Assembly (NCBI GenBank): GCA_903909605.1
Contig: CAIVWH010000001.1
Coordinates: 62,001-126,000 of the forward strand
DNA from: an uncultured Micrococcales bacterium
Lineage (GTDB): Bacteria; Actinomycetota; Actinomycetes; Actinomycetales; Microbacteriaceae
Direction: 5' to 3'
Length of the DNA stretch: 64,000 nucleotides
The notes below the pieces were generated by a model. It searched no databases. It saw only the letters and a list, made by a program, of their open reading frames with translations, and had not been told where the DNA came from. The translations under genes and the position numbers were made by a program. Positions 15,026 through 24,101 of the stretch are shown one piece after another (within the stretch, counting starts at the first letter, position 1; every line of letters begins with the position of its first letter).

Positions 15026-15736
15026 CTAACGCTTAAAAACTCGAGCAAATCCGAGTTTTGTGACCAGCCATAGTGCCTCAACCACTATGGCTGTTGTCAT
15101 TTTTGACGCACCAATGACGCGTTCAACAAAAACGATTGGTACTTCGCGCACGGTGGCTCCCGCACGAAGTGACGCCCAGGTCATCTCAACCTGAAACGAG
15201 TAACCCTGCGATGCGATTGAATCCAAGTCGATCTTTTGCAGCAGGCTCGAGCGATAGACCCTGAAGCCGGCGGTTGCATCCTTGATTTTTGCGCCAAGCA
15301 TGATGCGAACATAAAGATTTCCGGTTCGCGAAATTAGTTTGCGGCTAAGCGGCCAATTCTCCGTCTTGCCGCCTTTAGTCCAACGCGAGCCGATCACGAG
15401 ATCGGCTTCCTGGGCAATGAGCTTCGGCAGGTCCTCTGGTCGATGACTGCCATCGGCATCCATCTCGATGACAAATTCGTAGCCGCGTTCAAATGCCCTC
15501 TTGAAGCCGGCTAGGTATGCCCGCCCCAGGCCATTCTTTTCTGTGCGGTGTAACACCGTTACCCGCTTGTCTTTGCTGGCTATCTCATCGGCCAACTGGC
15601 CGGTGCCATCCGGGCTATTGTCGTCGACGATCAGGAGGTCGACGTTGCTGTTGTTCTCGAATAGGCGCCCGACAATGATGGGCAGATTCTCAATCTCGTT
15701 GTAGGTCGGAATAATGACCAAGTGTTTATTAGGCAT
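15026..15736 (-). CDS. ppm1: Polyprenol monophosphomannose synthase (dolichol-phosphate mannosyltransferase family)
   Basis: GT2-family enzyme that transfers mannose from GDP-mannose to polyprenyl phosphate, supplying mannose for lipoglycans and protein O-mannosylation. 236 residues, GT-A fold without membrane spans: IPTYNEIENLP, LIVDDNSPDGT and EMDADGSHRPED (metal-binding DxD), then the AGFRVYR acceptor loop. I chose ATG 15736 over TTG 15763; the ATG overlaps the lnt stop by 8 nt (ATGCCTAA). In mycobacteria Lnt and Ppm are one fused protein or an operon; here they are separate but coupled. Confidence 0.92.
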   Translation of the reverse strand: MPNKHLVIIPTYNEIENLPIIVGRLFENNSNVDLLIVDDNSPDGTGQLADEIASKDKRVTVLHRTEKNGLGRAYLAGFKRAFERGYEFVIEMDADGSHRPEDLPKLIAQEADLVIGSRWTKGGKTENWPLSRKLISRTGNLYVRIMLGAKIKDATAGFRVYRSSLLQKIDLDSIASQGYSFQVEMTWASLRAGATVREVPIVFVERVIGASKMTTAIVVEALWLVTKLGFARVFKR

Positions 15737-17276
15737 TGAGTTTCTGCTTTCTGCGGTAGACAAACCTCACCCACAGTAAAAACACAGTCTGGGCGATGGC
15801 TGAGAAATTGATGACCTCATCGAGGCTTGGTCCGAAGGTCATCGCTGGCGTGATTGCTGTTCGCAACGGCAGCGAGGATTGCAAAATGCCAGCCTCGAAG
15901 CTTGGCAGGGTCTGGGACACCGCGCCATTTGGGTAAATCAGTGCAGAGATACCGACTGTGGAGATGTTCACCACTGCCCTGCCGGTTTCAATTGCGCGCA
16001 ACTTTGCGATGGCCAACTGTTGCGACGACTCGTTGGTGTGCCCGAAGTCTGAGTTGTTGGTTTGAACAATCAGGATCTTTGCTCCCTGTCGAACCAGATC
16101 ACGCGAGATGTCGGCAACTGCCACCTCAAAACAGATCATCACGCCGACCTTGCCCTGCTTCAATTCAAAAATGCCATCGCGCGTTCCAAATGTGTAGCCC
16201 TTGGCAATCAGTGCAATCTGCGCGGGATCGATGAGTGACCAAAATGCACGGTCTGGCACATACTCGGCGAAAGGTACCGGGCGTTTCTTGTCGTACAGGT
16301 CGGTTGGGCCTATTCGCGGCTGCCAGAGCACGGATGAATTGAAGTAGTCGGAATCGCGCGCGGTGATGGTGCCAAATATCAACGGAGTTTTGAGCTGATC
16401 GACGAAACGTGTCACTTCCCATTGTGCGTCGAAGTTGGAAAGCGGGCTCAGGTCTGCCGCGTTCTCGGGCCATATCACCACGTCTGGCTTATTGCTCTCG
16501 GCAAGCAACGGCTTACTCGCATCCAAGTGATTTTTCAAAATAGTTCCCGGTACTTCATTTGCGAACAGCCCAGCGTTGGCATTGCCCTGCACTGCCGCGA
16601 CGTTCAGCCAGCCTGCCTGGGCGTTGGTGTTCAACGGGGTCAATGCGGGTATCGCGATCACCACAAAAACTAGAGCCGCGGTGAGCGAACCATGCCAGTG
16701 CGCCGGATTGAGTTCTCGGTAGCCGAAAGTGATCAGAGCAGTGACGAATACCAGACAGAAGCTGATTGCCGTTTGCCCGCCCCAGTAGGCAATTCCTGCA
16801 AAAGGTGACTCCGATTGAGACATTGCCACCGTTGACCAGGGAAATCCCCCGTATGGCCAGTTGCTAGTCAGCCATTCGCGGGCGCTCCAGAGCGAACTGA
16901 CCGAAACGGCGAGCAATGCGTTTGACCAGAGCGTGTGCCTGGAGCGCTTGAAAAAGACATAGGCGAGGTTGATCAGGTATGCGCCAGCGGCGAAAATCAA
17001 GGCCTCGAGGATCGACAGGGCAAGCCAAGGCACGGGGCCAAGGTAGGCGGTCATCCAAGGGATTTGGCTGGCATACCAGGCAAGACCGGCAACGAAACCG
17101 ACACCCAGTGACTGTCGCGGAGAACTGCGGATGATCGCAACCAACACCATGGCAACTGCGGGAAAGATTGCAATCCAGATGCCGGCATCCGGGTAGGCCT
17201 GTGATGAGAGCAGCCCGCCGAATAGACCGAGCAGCAGGTTGCCGCCCAGATAGCGCAGATGTGAGGCCTTTGTCAT
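15729..17276 (-). CDS. lnt: Apolipoprotein N-acyltransferase
   Basis: Adds the third acyl chain to the N-terminal Cys of lipoproteins at the outer face of the membrane. 515 residues: six or so N-terminal membrane helices (to about residue 215), a nitrilase-like domain with catalytic Glu (VIWPENAADL), Lys (YDKKRPVPFAEYVP) and Cys (GVMICFEVAVAD), and a last C-terminal helix. Substrates in this window include CtaC and the FKBP lipoprotein. It lies 15 nt after helY and overlaps ppm1 by 8 nt. The ribosome site before ATG 17276 is weak. Confidence 0.94.
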   Translation of the reverse strand: MTKASHLRYLGGNLLLGLFGGLLSSQAYPDAGIWIAIFPAVAMVLVAIIRSSPRQSLGVGFVAGLAWYASQIPWMTAYLGPVPWLALSILEALIFAAGAYLINLAYVFFKRSRHTLWSNALLAVSVSSLWSAREWLTSNWPYGGFPWSTVAMSQSESPFAGIAYWGGQTAISFCLVFVTALITFGYRELNPAHWHGSLTAALVFVVIAIPALTPLNTNAQAGWLNVAAVQGNANAGLFANEVPGTILKNHLDASKPLLAESNKPDVVIWPENAADLSPLSNFDAQWEVTRFVDQLKTPLIFGTITARDSDYFNSSVLWQPRIGPTDLYDKKRPVPFAEYVPDRAFWSLIDPAQIALIAKGYTFGTRDGIFELKQGKVGVMICFEVAVADISRDLVRQGAKILIVQTNNSDFGHTNESSQQLAIAKLRAIETGRAVVNISTVGISALIYPNGAVSQTLPSFEAGILQSSLPLRTAITPAMTFGPSLDEVINFSAIAQTVFLLWVRFVYRRKQKLNA

Positions 17277-17291
17277 CGGGATAATTCTTGC

Positions 17292-19730
17292 CTAGTCGTA
17301 GTAGCTAATCGCGACAATGCCGCGCTTGACCGAATCAACAGCCGAGCGAGCCGTGGCGGCTAGTTTGTCGTCTGCTACCTGGGCGATCTGGTCAAGCAGG
17401 TCAATCACCTGCTTTGCCCAGCGAATGAAGTCTCCTGGCAGCAGATCGGCGAGTTCGAGTACGTAGTCAAGTTTCGCATTCGACGCCCACTTGTGAAACG
17501 CGAGACTGATTGAGAAATCCGGAGAATTCGTTGAGGGCAGTTTGTTCTTTTTCGAAAGTGATTCCAGGCTCCACCAGACATCAAGAGTCTTCTCGGCGTA
17601 CTGCTCGAAATTGCCTCGCGGCAGCCGCGGGGTTTCCTCCTCGTCACGTCTCGCCTCGTAAACCAGCGCGACAACCAGGGCTGCGAGATTGGCAGCGTCG
17701 ATGCTGTTCCAAACGCCGTGGCGAATGCACTCGGCCACCAGCAAGTCGCGGTCTCCGTAGATGCGGGCGAGCATCTTGCCCTCCTCCAACACGTTCAGGT
17801 CGGGATCCTCGTCGCTCAGGTATTCCAGCTCGACAAGTTGGTTGCAAATCTTGTCGAAGGTTCGCGCCACCAGGTTGGTTCGAGTCTCAATTTGCGAAAG
17901 TGCCGCATCCAGTTCGCGTTGAAGTCGGAAGTAGCGCTCGGCCCAGCGAGAATGCGCTTCGCGCTCTTGGCAAGGATGGCAAGGGTGATGCTTTATCTCG
18001 CGCTTCAGAGCTGCCAGGCGGTGTTCCTTTTCGTGCCGACCTTTGGTTGAGCGAATGTCCTTGCCTCGCTCGGCCCGAACCTTTCCGTTGCTCAACTCGC
18101 GTTCGAGATCGCTGATCTCGCGGCGCATGGTGGCGTACTCCTCGAAGTCGCCAAGGTGGCAGCGCATGGCGGTCAGGTAACCGTCGAGCGACACCTGCTT
18201 TTCGCGAAGCCCCTTGGCGAGCCCCACTACCGACCGGTCGGCCTGAAACTGTGAAAATGACATCTCGAGCACTTCTCGCGCGCGGTTGCGACCAAATGCC
18301 TCGACCAGATTCACCGCCATGTTGTTGGTCGGCCTGAATGAACTGATTAGCGGGTAGGTGCGCTTGGATGCCAGGCCGGCAACCGAGGCCGGATCCAACT
18401 GCGCCGACCACTGAATGACTGAGTGGCCCTCGGTGTCGATGCCACGACGACCGGCACGGCCCGTGTATTGGGTGTACTCACCCGGCGTGATTTGCACACG
18501 AGACTCACCGTTGTATTTGTCGAGTCGCTCAAGCACGACGGTGCGGGCGGGCATGTTGATTCCAAGTGAAAGGGTTTCGGTGGCGAATACCGCCTTAACC
18601 AGCTTTCGAAGAAAAAGTTCCTCGACCACTTCCTTGAATGCCGGCAGCATTCCTGCGTGGTGCGCAGCCACTCCCCGCTCTAGCGCAGAGAGCCATTCGT
18701 TGTAGCCGAGCGTTGCTAGGTCTTCGTCGGCGATGTTGTAGGTCTTTTCTTCGACAACGCGACGAATCTCCTGGCGCTCCTCGGTAGTCGTTAGTCGAAT
18801 CGAGCGATGCAGGCAAGCTCGCACGGCCGCCTCGCATCCTGCTCGAGAAAATATGAAAAAGATTGCTGGCAGCAGATCTGCTTCTTCGAGAAGTTCGACG
18901 ACTTCTGGTTTCGATAACTGCGGGATCAGGTGTTGCAGGCGCGCCCGGTTCTGACCCGGGTTTCCGTTTCTGCCGCGCGGGGGTCTGGCCACCGGGTTAC
19001 GAAGCTTATTTGCGTGCCGTTGAGCAAGTTCCGGATTGACCGCTTTGCCGGAGGGGTCGAACAATTCGAGCAGTTCATCATTGAACAGCACATGCTGATT
19101 CAGAGGAACCGGGCGGTGCTCGGAGACGATGATTGAAGTTTCGCCTCGAACCTCGTCGAGCCAAGCGCCAAACTCCTCAGCGTTAGAAACGGTTGCGCTC
19201 AGCGAGATGATTCGCACATCGCGCGGCAAGTGCAGGATGACTTCTTCCCAGACCGCGCCGCGGAATTTGTCGGCCAGATAGTGAACTTCGTCCATCACGA
19301 CGTAGCCGAGAGTGATCAGCGAGTTACTGCCCGCATAGATCATGTTTCGCAACACCTCGGTGGTCATCACCACGATTGGCGCATCGCCGTTTTGGTTGGT
19401 GTCACCGGTGAGCAGTCCGACTTCGCTCGAGCCATAGCGGTCGCAGAGTTCAAGGTACTTTTGATTGCTCAGTGCCTTGATCGGCGTGGTGTAAAAGACT
19501 TTCTGGTTCTTGCTTCGAGCCAAGTGGATGGCGAACTCACCAACAACGGTTTTGCCGGCTCCGGTCGGTGCAGCTACAAGCACTCCCCGACCTTCCGCAA
19601 GTGACTTGCATGCCTGAAGTTGAAAGTCATCCAGCGGAAACTTCAACAGGTTGGCAAAGTCTTCAAGCTCACTTGGTAGGCGATTTTGCTTTGCGCGTCT
19701 ATAGCGCTCGGAGGGGCTGAGCTCATCCAT
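17292..19730 (-). CDS. helY: Ski2/Mtr4-like DEVH-box RNA helicase HelY
   Basis: ATP-dependent superfamily 2 helicase, 812 residues, shorter than the roughly 900-residue mycobacterial HelY. Motifs in order: Q-motif region FPLDDFQLQAC, Walker A APTGAGKT (about 54-61), TTPIKALSNQK (Ia), MDEVHYL (II, DEVH), SLSATVSN (III), FSRAGCEAAV (IV), and TQYTGRAGRRGID (VI). The rest is the winged-helix and helical region plus a Lys/Arg/Glu-rich coiled insertion. Its start is 2 nt after the tatC stop and has no ribosome site of its own, so coupling is likely. Probably acts in RNA processing; the substrate is unknown. Confidence 0.93.
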   Translation of the reverse strand: MDELSPSERYRRAKQNRLPSELEDFANLLKFPLDDFQLQACKSLAEGRGVLVAAPTGAGKTVVGEFAIHLARSKNQKVFYTTPIKALSNQKYLELCDRYGSSEVGLLTGDTNQNGDAPIVVMTTEVLRNMIYAGSNSLITLGYVVMDEVHYLADKFRGAVWEEVILHLPRDVRIISLSATVSNAEEFGAWLDEVRGETSIIVSEHRPVPLNQHVLFNDELLELFDPSGKAVNPELAQRHANKLRNPVARPPRGRNGNPGQNRARLQHLIPQLSKPEVVELLEEADLLPAIFFIFSRAGCEAAVRACLHRSIRLTTTEERQEIRRVVEEKTYNIADEDLATLGYNEWLSALERGVAAHHAGMLPAFKEVVEELFLRKLVKAVFATETLSLGINMPARTVVLERLDKYNGESRVQITPGEYTQYTGRAGRRGIDTEGHSVIQWSAQLDPASVAGLASKRTYPLISSFRPTNNMAVNLVEAFGRNRAREVLEMSFSQFQADRSVVGLAKGLREKQVSLDGYLTAMRCHLGDFEEYATMRREISDLERELSNGKVRAERGKDIRSTKGRHEKEHRLAALKREIKHHPCHPCQEREAHSRWAERYFRLQRELDAALSQIETRTNLVARTFDKICNQLVELEYLSDEDPDLNVLEEGKMLARIYGDRDLLVAECIRHGVWNSIDAANLAALVVALVYEARRDEEETPRLPRGNFEQYAEKTLDVWWSLESLSKKNKLPSTNSPDFSISLAFHKWASNAKLDYVLELADLLPGDFIRWAKQVIDLLDQIAQVADDKLAATARSAVDSVKRGIVAISYYD

Positions 19731-19732
19731 GT

Positions 19733-20524
19733 TTATTCAGCCAGATCGGAGGCGGTGAGGCTTTGCGCTGCCTGTCGCTTTGACGTGAAGCGGTCGCGCA
19801 GCGAGGCCACCAGAACCGAAAGGTAGTAGAGGGCAATCATTGGCACCATCAGCAGGAACATCGACATCGGGTCTCCGGTTGGTGTTGCCATCGCCGAGAG
19901 CAGCGCGCTTAGAAAAATGGCCATGCGCCAGCCCTTGCGAATCGCCTTGGCCGAGAGAATTCCGACGAAGTTCAAAAGCACGAGAACAACCGGCAACACA
20001 AATGAGAGCCCGAAGACCAGCAGAATGCGAATCGAGAACAGGATGTAGTCGCTTGCGCCGATGATGTTCGAGGAACCGGCAGGTGTGAACGTGAGTAGAG
20101 CCTTCACGAAAGCTGGCAACATGGCCCAGGCAACGTAACAGCCCGCCAAGAAAAGCGGCACGGCGGCCAGCAGAAAGCCGAGGCTGTAGCGTCGCTCGTT
20201 TTTCTTGAGGCCTGGTGTGATGAACGCCCAGAGGTTGTAAAGCCAAAACGGGCTCGAAATGATTAGGCCGATGAACATCGAAAGTTGCATTCGAAGGTCG
20301 AATGCCGAAACTACCGAGTTGAAGTTGATGGTTGCGTTGATGCCCTTTTGTTTCGCGAGTTCAACGATCGGATGCTGGAGAGTTTCGAAAACCGGGTCGA
20401 AAAGAAACCAGCCGGCTACCGAAGCGATAACAAAGAAGAGTGCAGACCAGGCAAGGCGTTTGCGCAGCTCACCAAGGTGACCCCGAAGGCTCATCCGGCC
20501 TTCTGGATTCTTTCTTCTAGACAT
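19733..20524 (-). CDS. tatC: Sec-independent protein translocase TatC
   Basis: Multispan receptor of the twin-arginine translocase, which exports folded proteins. 263 residues with six membrane helices. The N-terminal NPEGRMSLRGHLGELRKRL is the conserved signal-peptide-binding region (Glu and Arg of HLGELRKR), and the FGLSFVLPVVLVLLNFVG stretch is typical. The start is ATG 20524; the inner ATG (MSLRGHL) has an AGAAGG sequence upstream and is a possible alternative, but the NPEGR stretch before it is conserved in actinobacteria. 19 nt after tatA. TatB is not visible nearby. Confidence 0.95.
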   Translation of the reverse strand: MSRRKNPEGRMSLRGHLGELRKRLAWSALFFVIASVAGWFLFDPVFETLQHPIVELAKQKGINATINFNSVVSAFDLRMQLSMFIGLIISSPFWLYNLWAFITPGLKKNERRYSLGFLLAAVPLFLAGCYVAWAMLPAFVKALLTFTPAGSSNIIGASDYILFSIRILLVFGLSFVLPVVLVLLNFVGILSAKAIRKGWRMAIFLSALLSAMATPTGDPMSMFLLMVPMIALYYLSVLVASLRDRFTSKRQAAQSLTASDLAE

Positions 20525-20543
20525 TGGTTCAGAAGAAAAACGA

Positions 20544-20738
20544 CTAGTCGTTCGACTTGTCGTCTGCCTTCTTCTCGTCCTTTTCAGGGGTCTTGTCGTC
20601 GCTCTTCATCTCTTTGCGGAAGATCTTCAACGACTGGGCCAGGTTCTTTGAGGCGTTCGGCAGTTTCGAGCCGCCCCAGACCAGGATGAGCAAGACGATG
20701 ACGACGAGGAACAGTGGGTTGTCGAAAATTGCTCGCAT
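20544..20738 (-). CDS. tatA: Sec-independent protein translocase TatA
   Basis: Pore-forming small subunit of the Tat system, 64 residues: an N-terminal membrane helix (about 9-21, LFLVVIVLLILVWGGSKLP), the conserved hinge, an amphipathic helix NASKNLAQSLKIFRKEMKS, then an acidic/basic tail (DKTPEKDEKKADDKS). The ATG at 20738 has TAGGAG 6-7 nt upstream. It sits in the canonical pafC-(small membrane protein)-tatA-tatC-helY order. Confidence 0.95.
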   Translation of the reverse strand: MRAIFDNPLFLVVIVLLILVWGGSKLPNASKNLAQSLKIFRKEMKSDDKTPEKDEKKADDKSND

Positions 20739-20753
20739 TTGGTTCTCCTAGAT

Positions 20754-21056
20754 TTAGGGCTTCAATCTGTCTATAAGCCTACGTTGTCGAGCCAAGTTGC
20801 GGCGTTCCCGGGCCTTGCGCTGTTCGCGAACTGCTCTCAAGTGTTGCGCCGGTGAATCCTGAAGGTTGTCGGGCTTGGCCTGGTAATCCGTGCCGGTTTG
20901 TGCCACTTTCGCGAGCTTGCCGAGCATCCCGATCAGCGGTTCAGCGGCTTTGACCAGTTGCCCAGATTTTCGGGCCAATTTGAGCCCTACCCGAGCCAGC
21001 CAAAGAACCGAGAACACCAGGGCGGCCAGCCAAACCAGGATGACCAACCAGGTCAT
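20754..21056 (-). CDS. Small single-span membrane protein of unknown function
   Basis: 100 residues. One N-terminal hydrophobic helix (MTWLVILVWLAALVFSVLWLA) is followed by a mostly basic cytoplasmic part ending in REQRKARERRNLARQRRLIDRLKP, which looks like a charged coil. It is not recognised as a named family. Its ATG overlaps the pafC stop by 4 nt (ATGA), and its stop is 15 nt before tatA, so it is expressed with them. It could be a membrane partner of the Tat genes or simply carried in the operon. Coding status is well supported by the overlaps. Confidence 0.75.
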   Translation of the reverse strand: MTWLVILVWLAALVFSVLWLARVGLKLARKSGQLVKAAEPLIGMLGKLAKVAQTGTDYQAKPDNLQDSPAQHLRAVREQRKARERRNLARQRRLIDRLKP

Positions 21057-22090
21057 TCGGTGCCCCTGCGGTCGCCGGCTTGTCCAAGTGCCCGCAGGGC
21101 GTAGTCGCGAACGACTTGGCGCGCCTGGGCGGGAGAAATGACTCGTACAGCCCCGCCGAAGCGGGCCACGGCGCGGCCAAAGTATGGCAGGAAACCGATT
21201 TGGAGGGTCGCCGTCGTTACGCCTGATTTCTTGTCAATCTTGTGAACCTTGCCCCCGAAATCGGTGATTATCGAGAGCCCTTCGGGATCCGCCTCGATGA
21301 GCACCTCGACGTCGGTTTCCTTTGCGCGGTATTCGGCCTCTTCATCAACTTCAACCTTGTATGACTCCGGCAGCCAGTCGATCTCGAGCAGTTCAACGTT
21401 GCTCATTGAGTCGATTCGGAAGTTGCGCGGCTCGAGGTTGCTGTGACACCAGGCCCGCAGCTGCCAACTCGCCGCTCGCGGGTCGATGCGAAGCGGATCC
21501 ATTTCGCGTACGGTCTTCTCACCCTTTTGGTTCTGGTAGCTGCAGCGAATTCGCTTGTTGGTTTGAATTGCCTTTTGAATCACATCGATAGCCGCACTTG
21601 TGGTGCCAGGACGGTATTCGATGTTGTTTGCCAAAAGGTCGTGCCGACCTTCGCTGAGCACTTTGATGAGTTCATCGATGTCGGCTGTGGCCGTGGTGTC
21701 TGGTAGTGAGCGTAGGTATTGAAGCCCAGCCACGAGTGCAGAAGCCTGCTCCGAAGAAAATTGCGGCGCAATCTTTACAGAGCCCTGCTGATTGATCGAA
21801 AAATCGATGACGGCGTCCTCGTTGAATGGAAGCTCGCGATCGTTCTCATCAAACTGAAAATCAATCTCGTATGGGTAGTGCCAGTTTTCATAGTTACCGT
21901 TAGCGTCTTCGAAGCCGCCAACGCTCAGAACGTGAAGTGCTCGGTTGACCTCGCGGAGTTCAACATCGAAGTGAATGGCAATTTCACCCGCGGTGACATC
22001 GCGCCGTTCGGCCTGCGCTTCGTTGAGGAAGGTCAGCAGTGCCAGAGTGAAATTCAGTCGGTCTGGTCCGGTGGAGAGTTTCTTAGGCAT
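21053..22090 (-). CDS. pafC: WYL-domain transcriptional regulator PafC
   Basis: Partner of PafB. In mycobacteria the PafBC pair activates most DNA-damage-response promoters independently of LexA. 345 residues: an N-terminal winged helix (LNFTLALLTFLNEAQAERRDVTAGEIAIHF), a WYL domain in the middle (TNKRIRCSYQNQKGEKTVREMDPLRIDPRAASWQ, with a variant of the WYL core) and a C-terminal WCX domain. I chose ATG 22090 (MPKKLSTGPDRLN), which overlaps the pafB stop by 8 nt (ATGCCTAA), over the longer frame from 22135. Pup-ligase genes normally next door are absent. Confidence 0.92.
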   Translation of the reverse strand: MPKKLSTGPDRLNFTLALLTFLNEAQAERRDVTAGEIAIHFDVELREVNRALHVLSVGGFEDANGNYENWHYPYEIDFQFDENDRELPFNEDAVIDFSINQQGSVKIAPQFSSEQASALVAGLQYLRSLPDTTATADIDELIKVLSEGRHDLLANNIEYRPGTTSAAIDVIQKAIQTNKRIRCSYQNQKGEKTVREMDPLRIDPRAASWQLRAWCHSNLEPRNFRIDSMSNVELLEIDWLPESYKVEVDEEAEYRAKETDVEVLIEADPEGLSIITDFGGKVHKIDKKSGVTTATLQIGFLPYFGRAVARFGGAVRVISPAQARQVVRDYALRALGQAGDRRGTE

Positions 22091-23078
22091 GTTCTGCGGC
22101 AATCCTCTCGAAACCTTCACGGTATGCCTGAGCAAGCAGCGCGGGCCCGGTCACCTCGATATCGACGTCAAATTCGCGCAATTCATCGGCAAGCAACCAG
22201 GCATCCATAAATTCGAATTTGTGAGTTACCCATTCGCTATTGCCGGGTTCGTTCAGCGAAAAGTGGTTGTAGGCAGGCGAATATCGGCGAATCTGCAACT
22301 GCGCAACCTGGCGCGATATGTGCTCATCGAGGGCCTTCGCGGCTTCTACAAGTTGCTCCGCGGTTGGGCTCTGTGCGGTTTGGTCGGTGGTGGTGACGAC
22401 GCCAATTATGCGTTTGATGAGAAAGTTTCGAACCTTGTTCTCACCTTTGGCGTTTTCATCAAGGCCGGTCACCATCCACTGGCCGACCAGGTAGCTGAGC
22501 TTCCAGGGGTGCAGCCTGCGCTGCGTGAGTTCTGTGCCGCCAGGTTTACGGTATTTGAACTCGATGACCCGATGCTTCTCAATGGCCTTGCTCACCGGAT
22601 AGAAGGCCTCGCCCGTGGTCTGTAGGCGCGGCGACCAGCCGACTAGGCCCGAATCAACCGGCAAATCGCCGAAGGCGCGGGCCCGATCTAGTGCCTGGGC
22701 AGCGCTGCTGGAAAAGGCCGCTTGTTGCCAGACAGAACCGGCGAGGGTAAGCAGCGAGATCTGCTTGGCCGTCAGGTGAAAATCCTTTGGCCAATTGAAC
22801 GTTCCGGTGAGTAGCACATAGCGAGAGTTTTGGTTGTCGCCATCGTCGTCTTGCACCTCGATGTTCACGCCGAGTTGGCGCAAATCGTCGATGTCTCTCT
22901 CGAACTTCTTTTCAAGCGCCTCCTGGGCAGTTTTAGTCTTTGCCACTAACTGGTATTCAGGGATGGTCTTGAAGAGATCGCGTTTAGTCAAACCGCGACT
23001 TGAGGCAGCGATGGCCAACATGATTGAAAGCAGTCGCTCGGCGACATCACGCGGTTTGCGTTCTTCTCCCCCGGTCAT
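22083..23078 (-). CDS. pafB: WYL-domain transcriptional regulator PafB
   Basis: First half of the PafBC DNA-damage activator, 331 residues. N-terminal helix-turn-helix (VAERLLSIMLAIAASSRGLTKRDLFKTIPEY), FERDIDDLRQLG linking helix, then the WYL domain (KHRVIEFKYRKPGGTELTQRRLHPWKLSYLVGQW has the typical core) and WCX extension. The ATG at 23078 is 6 nt after the FKBP stop with AGGA close by. Regulators of this type are thought to sense single-stranded DNA. Its retention without pup, dop or pafA supports a role separate from pupylation. Confidence 0.92.
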   Translation of the reverse strand: MTGGEERKPRDVAERLLSIMLAIAASSRGLTKRDLFKTIPEYQLVAKTKTAQEALEKKFERDIDDLRQLGVNIEVQDDDGDNQNSRYVLLTGTFNWPKDFHLTAKQISLLTLAGSVWQQAAFSSSAAQALDRARAFGDLPVDSGLVGWSPRLQTTGEAFYPVSKAIEKHRVIEFKYRKPGGTELTQRRLHPWKLSYLVGQWMVTGLDENAKGENKVRNFLIKRIIGVVTTTDQTAQSPTAEQLVEAAKALDEHISRQVAQLQIRRYSPAYNHFSLNEPGNSEWVTHKFEFMDAWLLADELREFDVDIEVTGPALLAQAYREGFERIAAEHA

Positions 23079-23084
23079 GATTTC

Positions 23085-24062
23085 CTATTTCGTCGATTCG
23101 GTGCCAAGAATATCGATCACAAAAACCAGCGTTGAATTGGCAGGGATGCTGCTCTGAGCGGTCGAACCATAACCATCACCAGGCGGAATAATCGCCATGA
23201 TTTCGTCGCCGACGTGAGGAGCCTTGCCGTCGCGAGATTCGGTCAGGGCCTTCACAAAACCTTTGATGAACCCGGTGTCGGTCAACTTCCACTGCACGGG
23301 TGCATTAGCCCAGGATGAGTCAAACTGGGTGCCGCCCTTCCACAGGAATCCCGAGTACTGCAAGGTCACAGTGTCTCCCATGGAAACGGTCTGCGGATTG
23401 CTGGACTTGATAGTGGTAAACAGCTCGAGTTTGCTAGGTGCCGGACGACCAGGGATCTGCACGCTCGGCTGTCCGCTCACGGTGCGCACGATGCTTGGCG
23501 CTCCGCTAACCTGCGGTTGAACCTGGCCGATAGACCGCGGATAGTAAACCTTCACAATGTCCATGACGAAAATCACGTCGTCGTTCGCACCAATACCTGC
23601 AGCGGCATCGCCCTGGTTCTTGTGGGCCATGCTTGCAGGAATCAAAACTGCGACTCGAGATCCTTCAGGCACTCCGGCCAAGGCTTTGCAGAAATCGATT
23701 TGCTGGGATGGGCCAAAGCTCTGAATCACAGAATCGGTGCCGTCGTATTTGGTGCTTGAGAAGGCCTTGCCGGTTGCCGCATTTAGCGCAACGTAGTTGA
23801 ACTTGATCAGCTGATTACCAACAAACTGAGGGCCGCTGCCTTTGCTCAGCACATGCGAAACGATGGTCTTTGAGCTAAGCGGTGCCGGGAAGGTGACCGT
23901 TGGCTTGGATCCGAAATTGCCTGTCGCCTGGATTTTGTCGACCGTGGCACTATCGCTCGCGCTGCCGCAAACCGGACTCAGGCTCGAGTAATCGGAGGTC
24001 GCGGCACATCCGGTTAGACCTAGGCTGAGTGCCGCTAGAACGGCTACTAGTGACTTGCGCAA
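23085..24062 (-). CDS. FKBP-type peptidyl-prolyl isomerase, lipoprotein with two FKBP-like domains
   Basis: Exported folding helper, 325 residues. TTG start at 24062 with AAAGG 5 nt upstream. The lipoprotein signal ends in the lipobox LTGC (Cys19). The second domain (about 220-325) has normal FKBP pieces: GDTVTLQYSGFLWKGGTQFDSSW, IKGFVKALTESRDGKAPHVGDEIMAIIPPGDGYG, LVFVIDIL. The first (about 60-190) is a degenerate copy (VGNQLIKFNYVALNAATGKAFSST, GVPEGSRVAVLIPASMAHKNQG). Located exactly where FKBP genes sit between pafA and pafB in related genomes. Likely acts at the outer membrane face. Confidence 0.9.
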   Translation of the reverse strand: MRKSLVAVLAALSLGLTGCAATSDYSSLSPVCGSASDSATVDKIQATGNFGSKPTVTFPAPLSSKTIVSHVLSKGSGPQFVGNQLIKFNYVALNAATGKAFSSTKYDGTDSVIQSFGPSQQIDFCKALAGVPEGSRVAVLIPASMAHKNQGDAAAGIGANDDVIFVMDIVKVYYPRSIGQVQPQVSGAPSIVRTVSGQPSVQIPGRPAPSKLELFTTIKSSNPQTVSMGDTVTLQYSGFLWKGGTQFDSSWANAPVQWKLTDTGFIKGFVKALTESRDGKAPHVGDEIMAIIPPGDGYGSTAQSSIPANSTLVFVIDILGTESTK

Positions 24063-24101
24063 ATCGACCTTTTCGTTGGGGTTCGGTTCATCTTAGGCGC
24101 A

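Noticed and set aside
17510-18115. A 201-codon plus-strand frame inside helY
   Set aside because: Arg/Pro/Ser-rich shadow composition typical of antisense frames in GC-rich DNA; helY motifs cover the same stretch.
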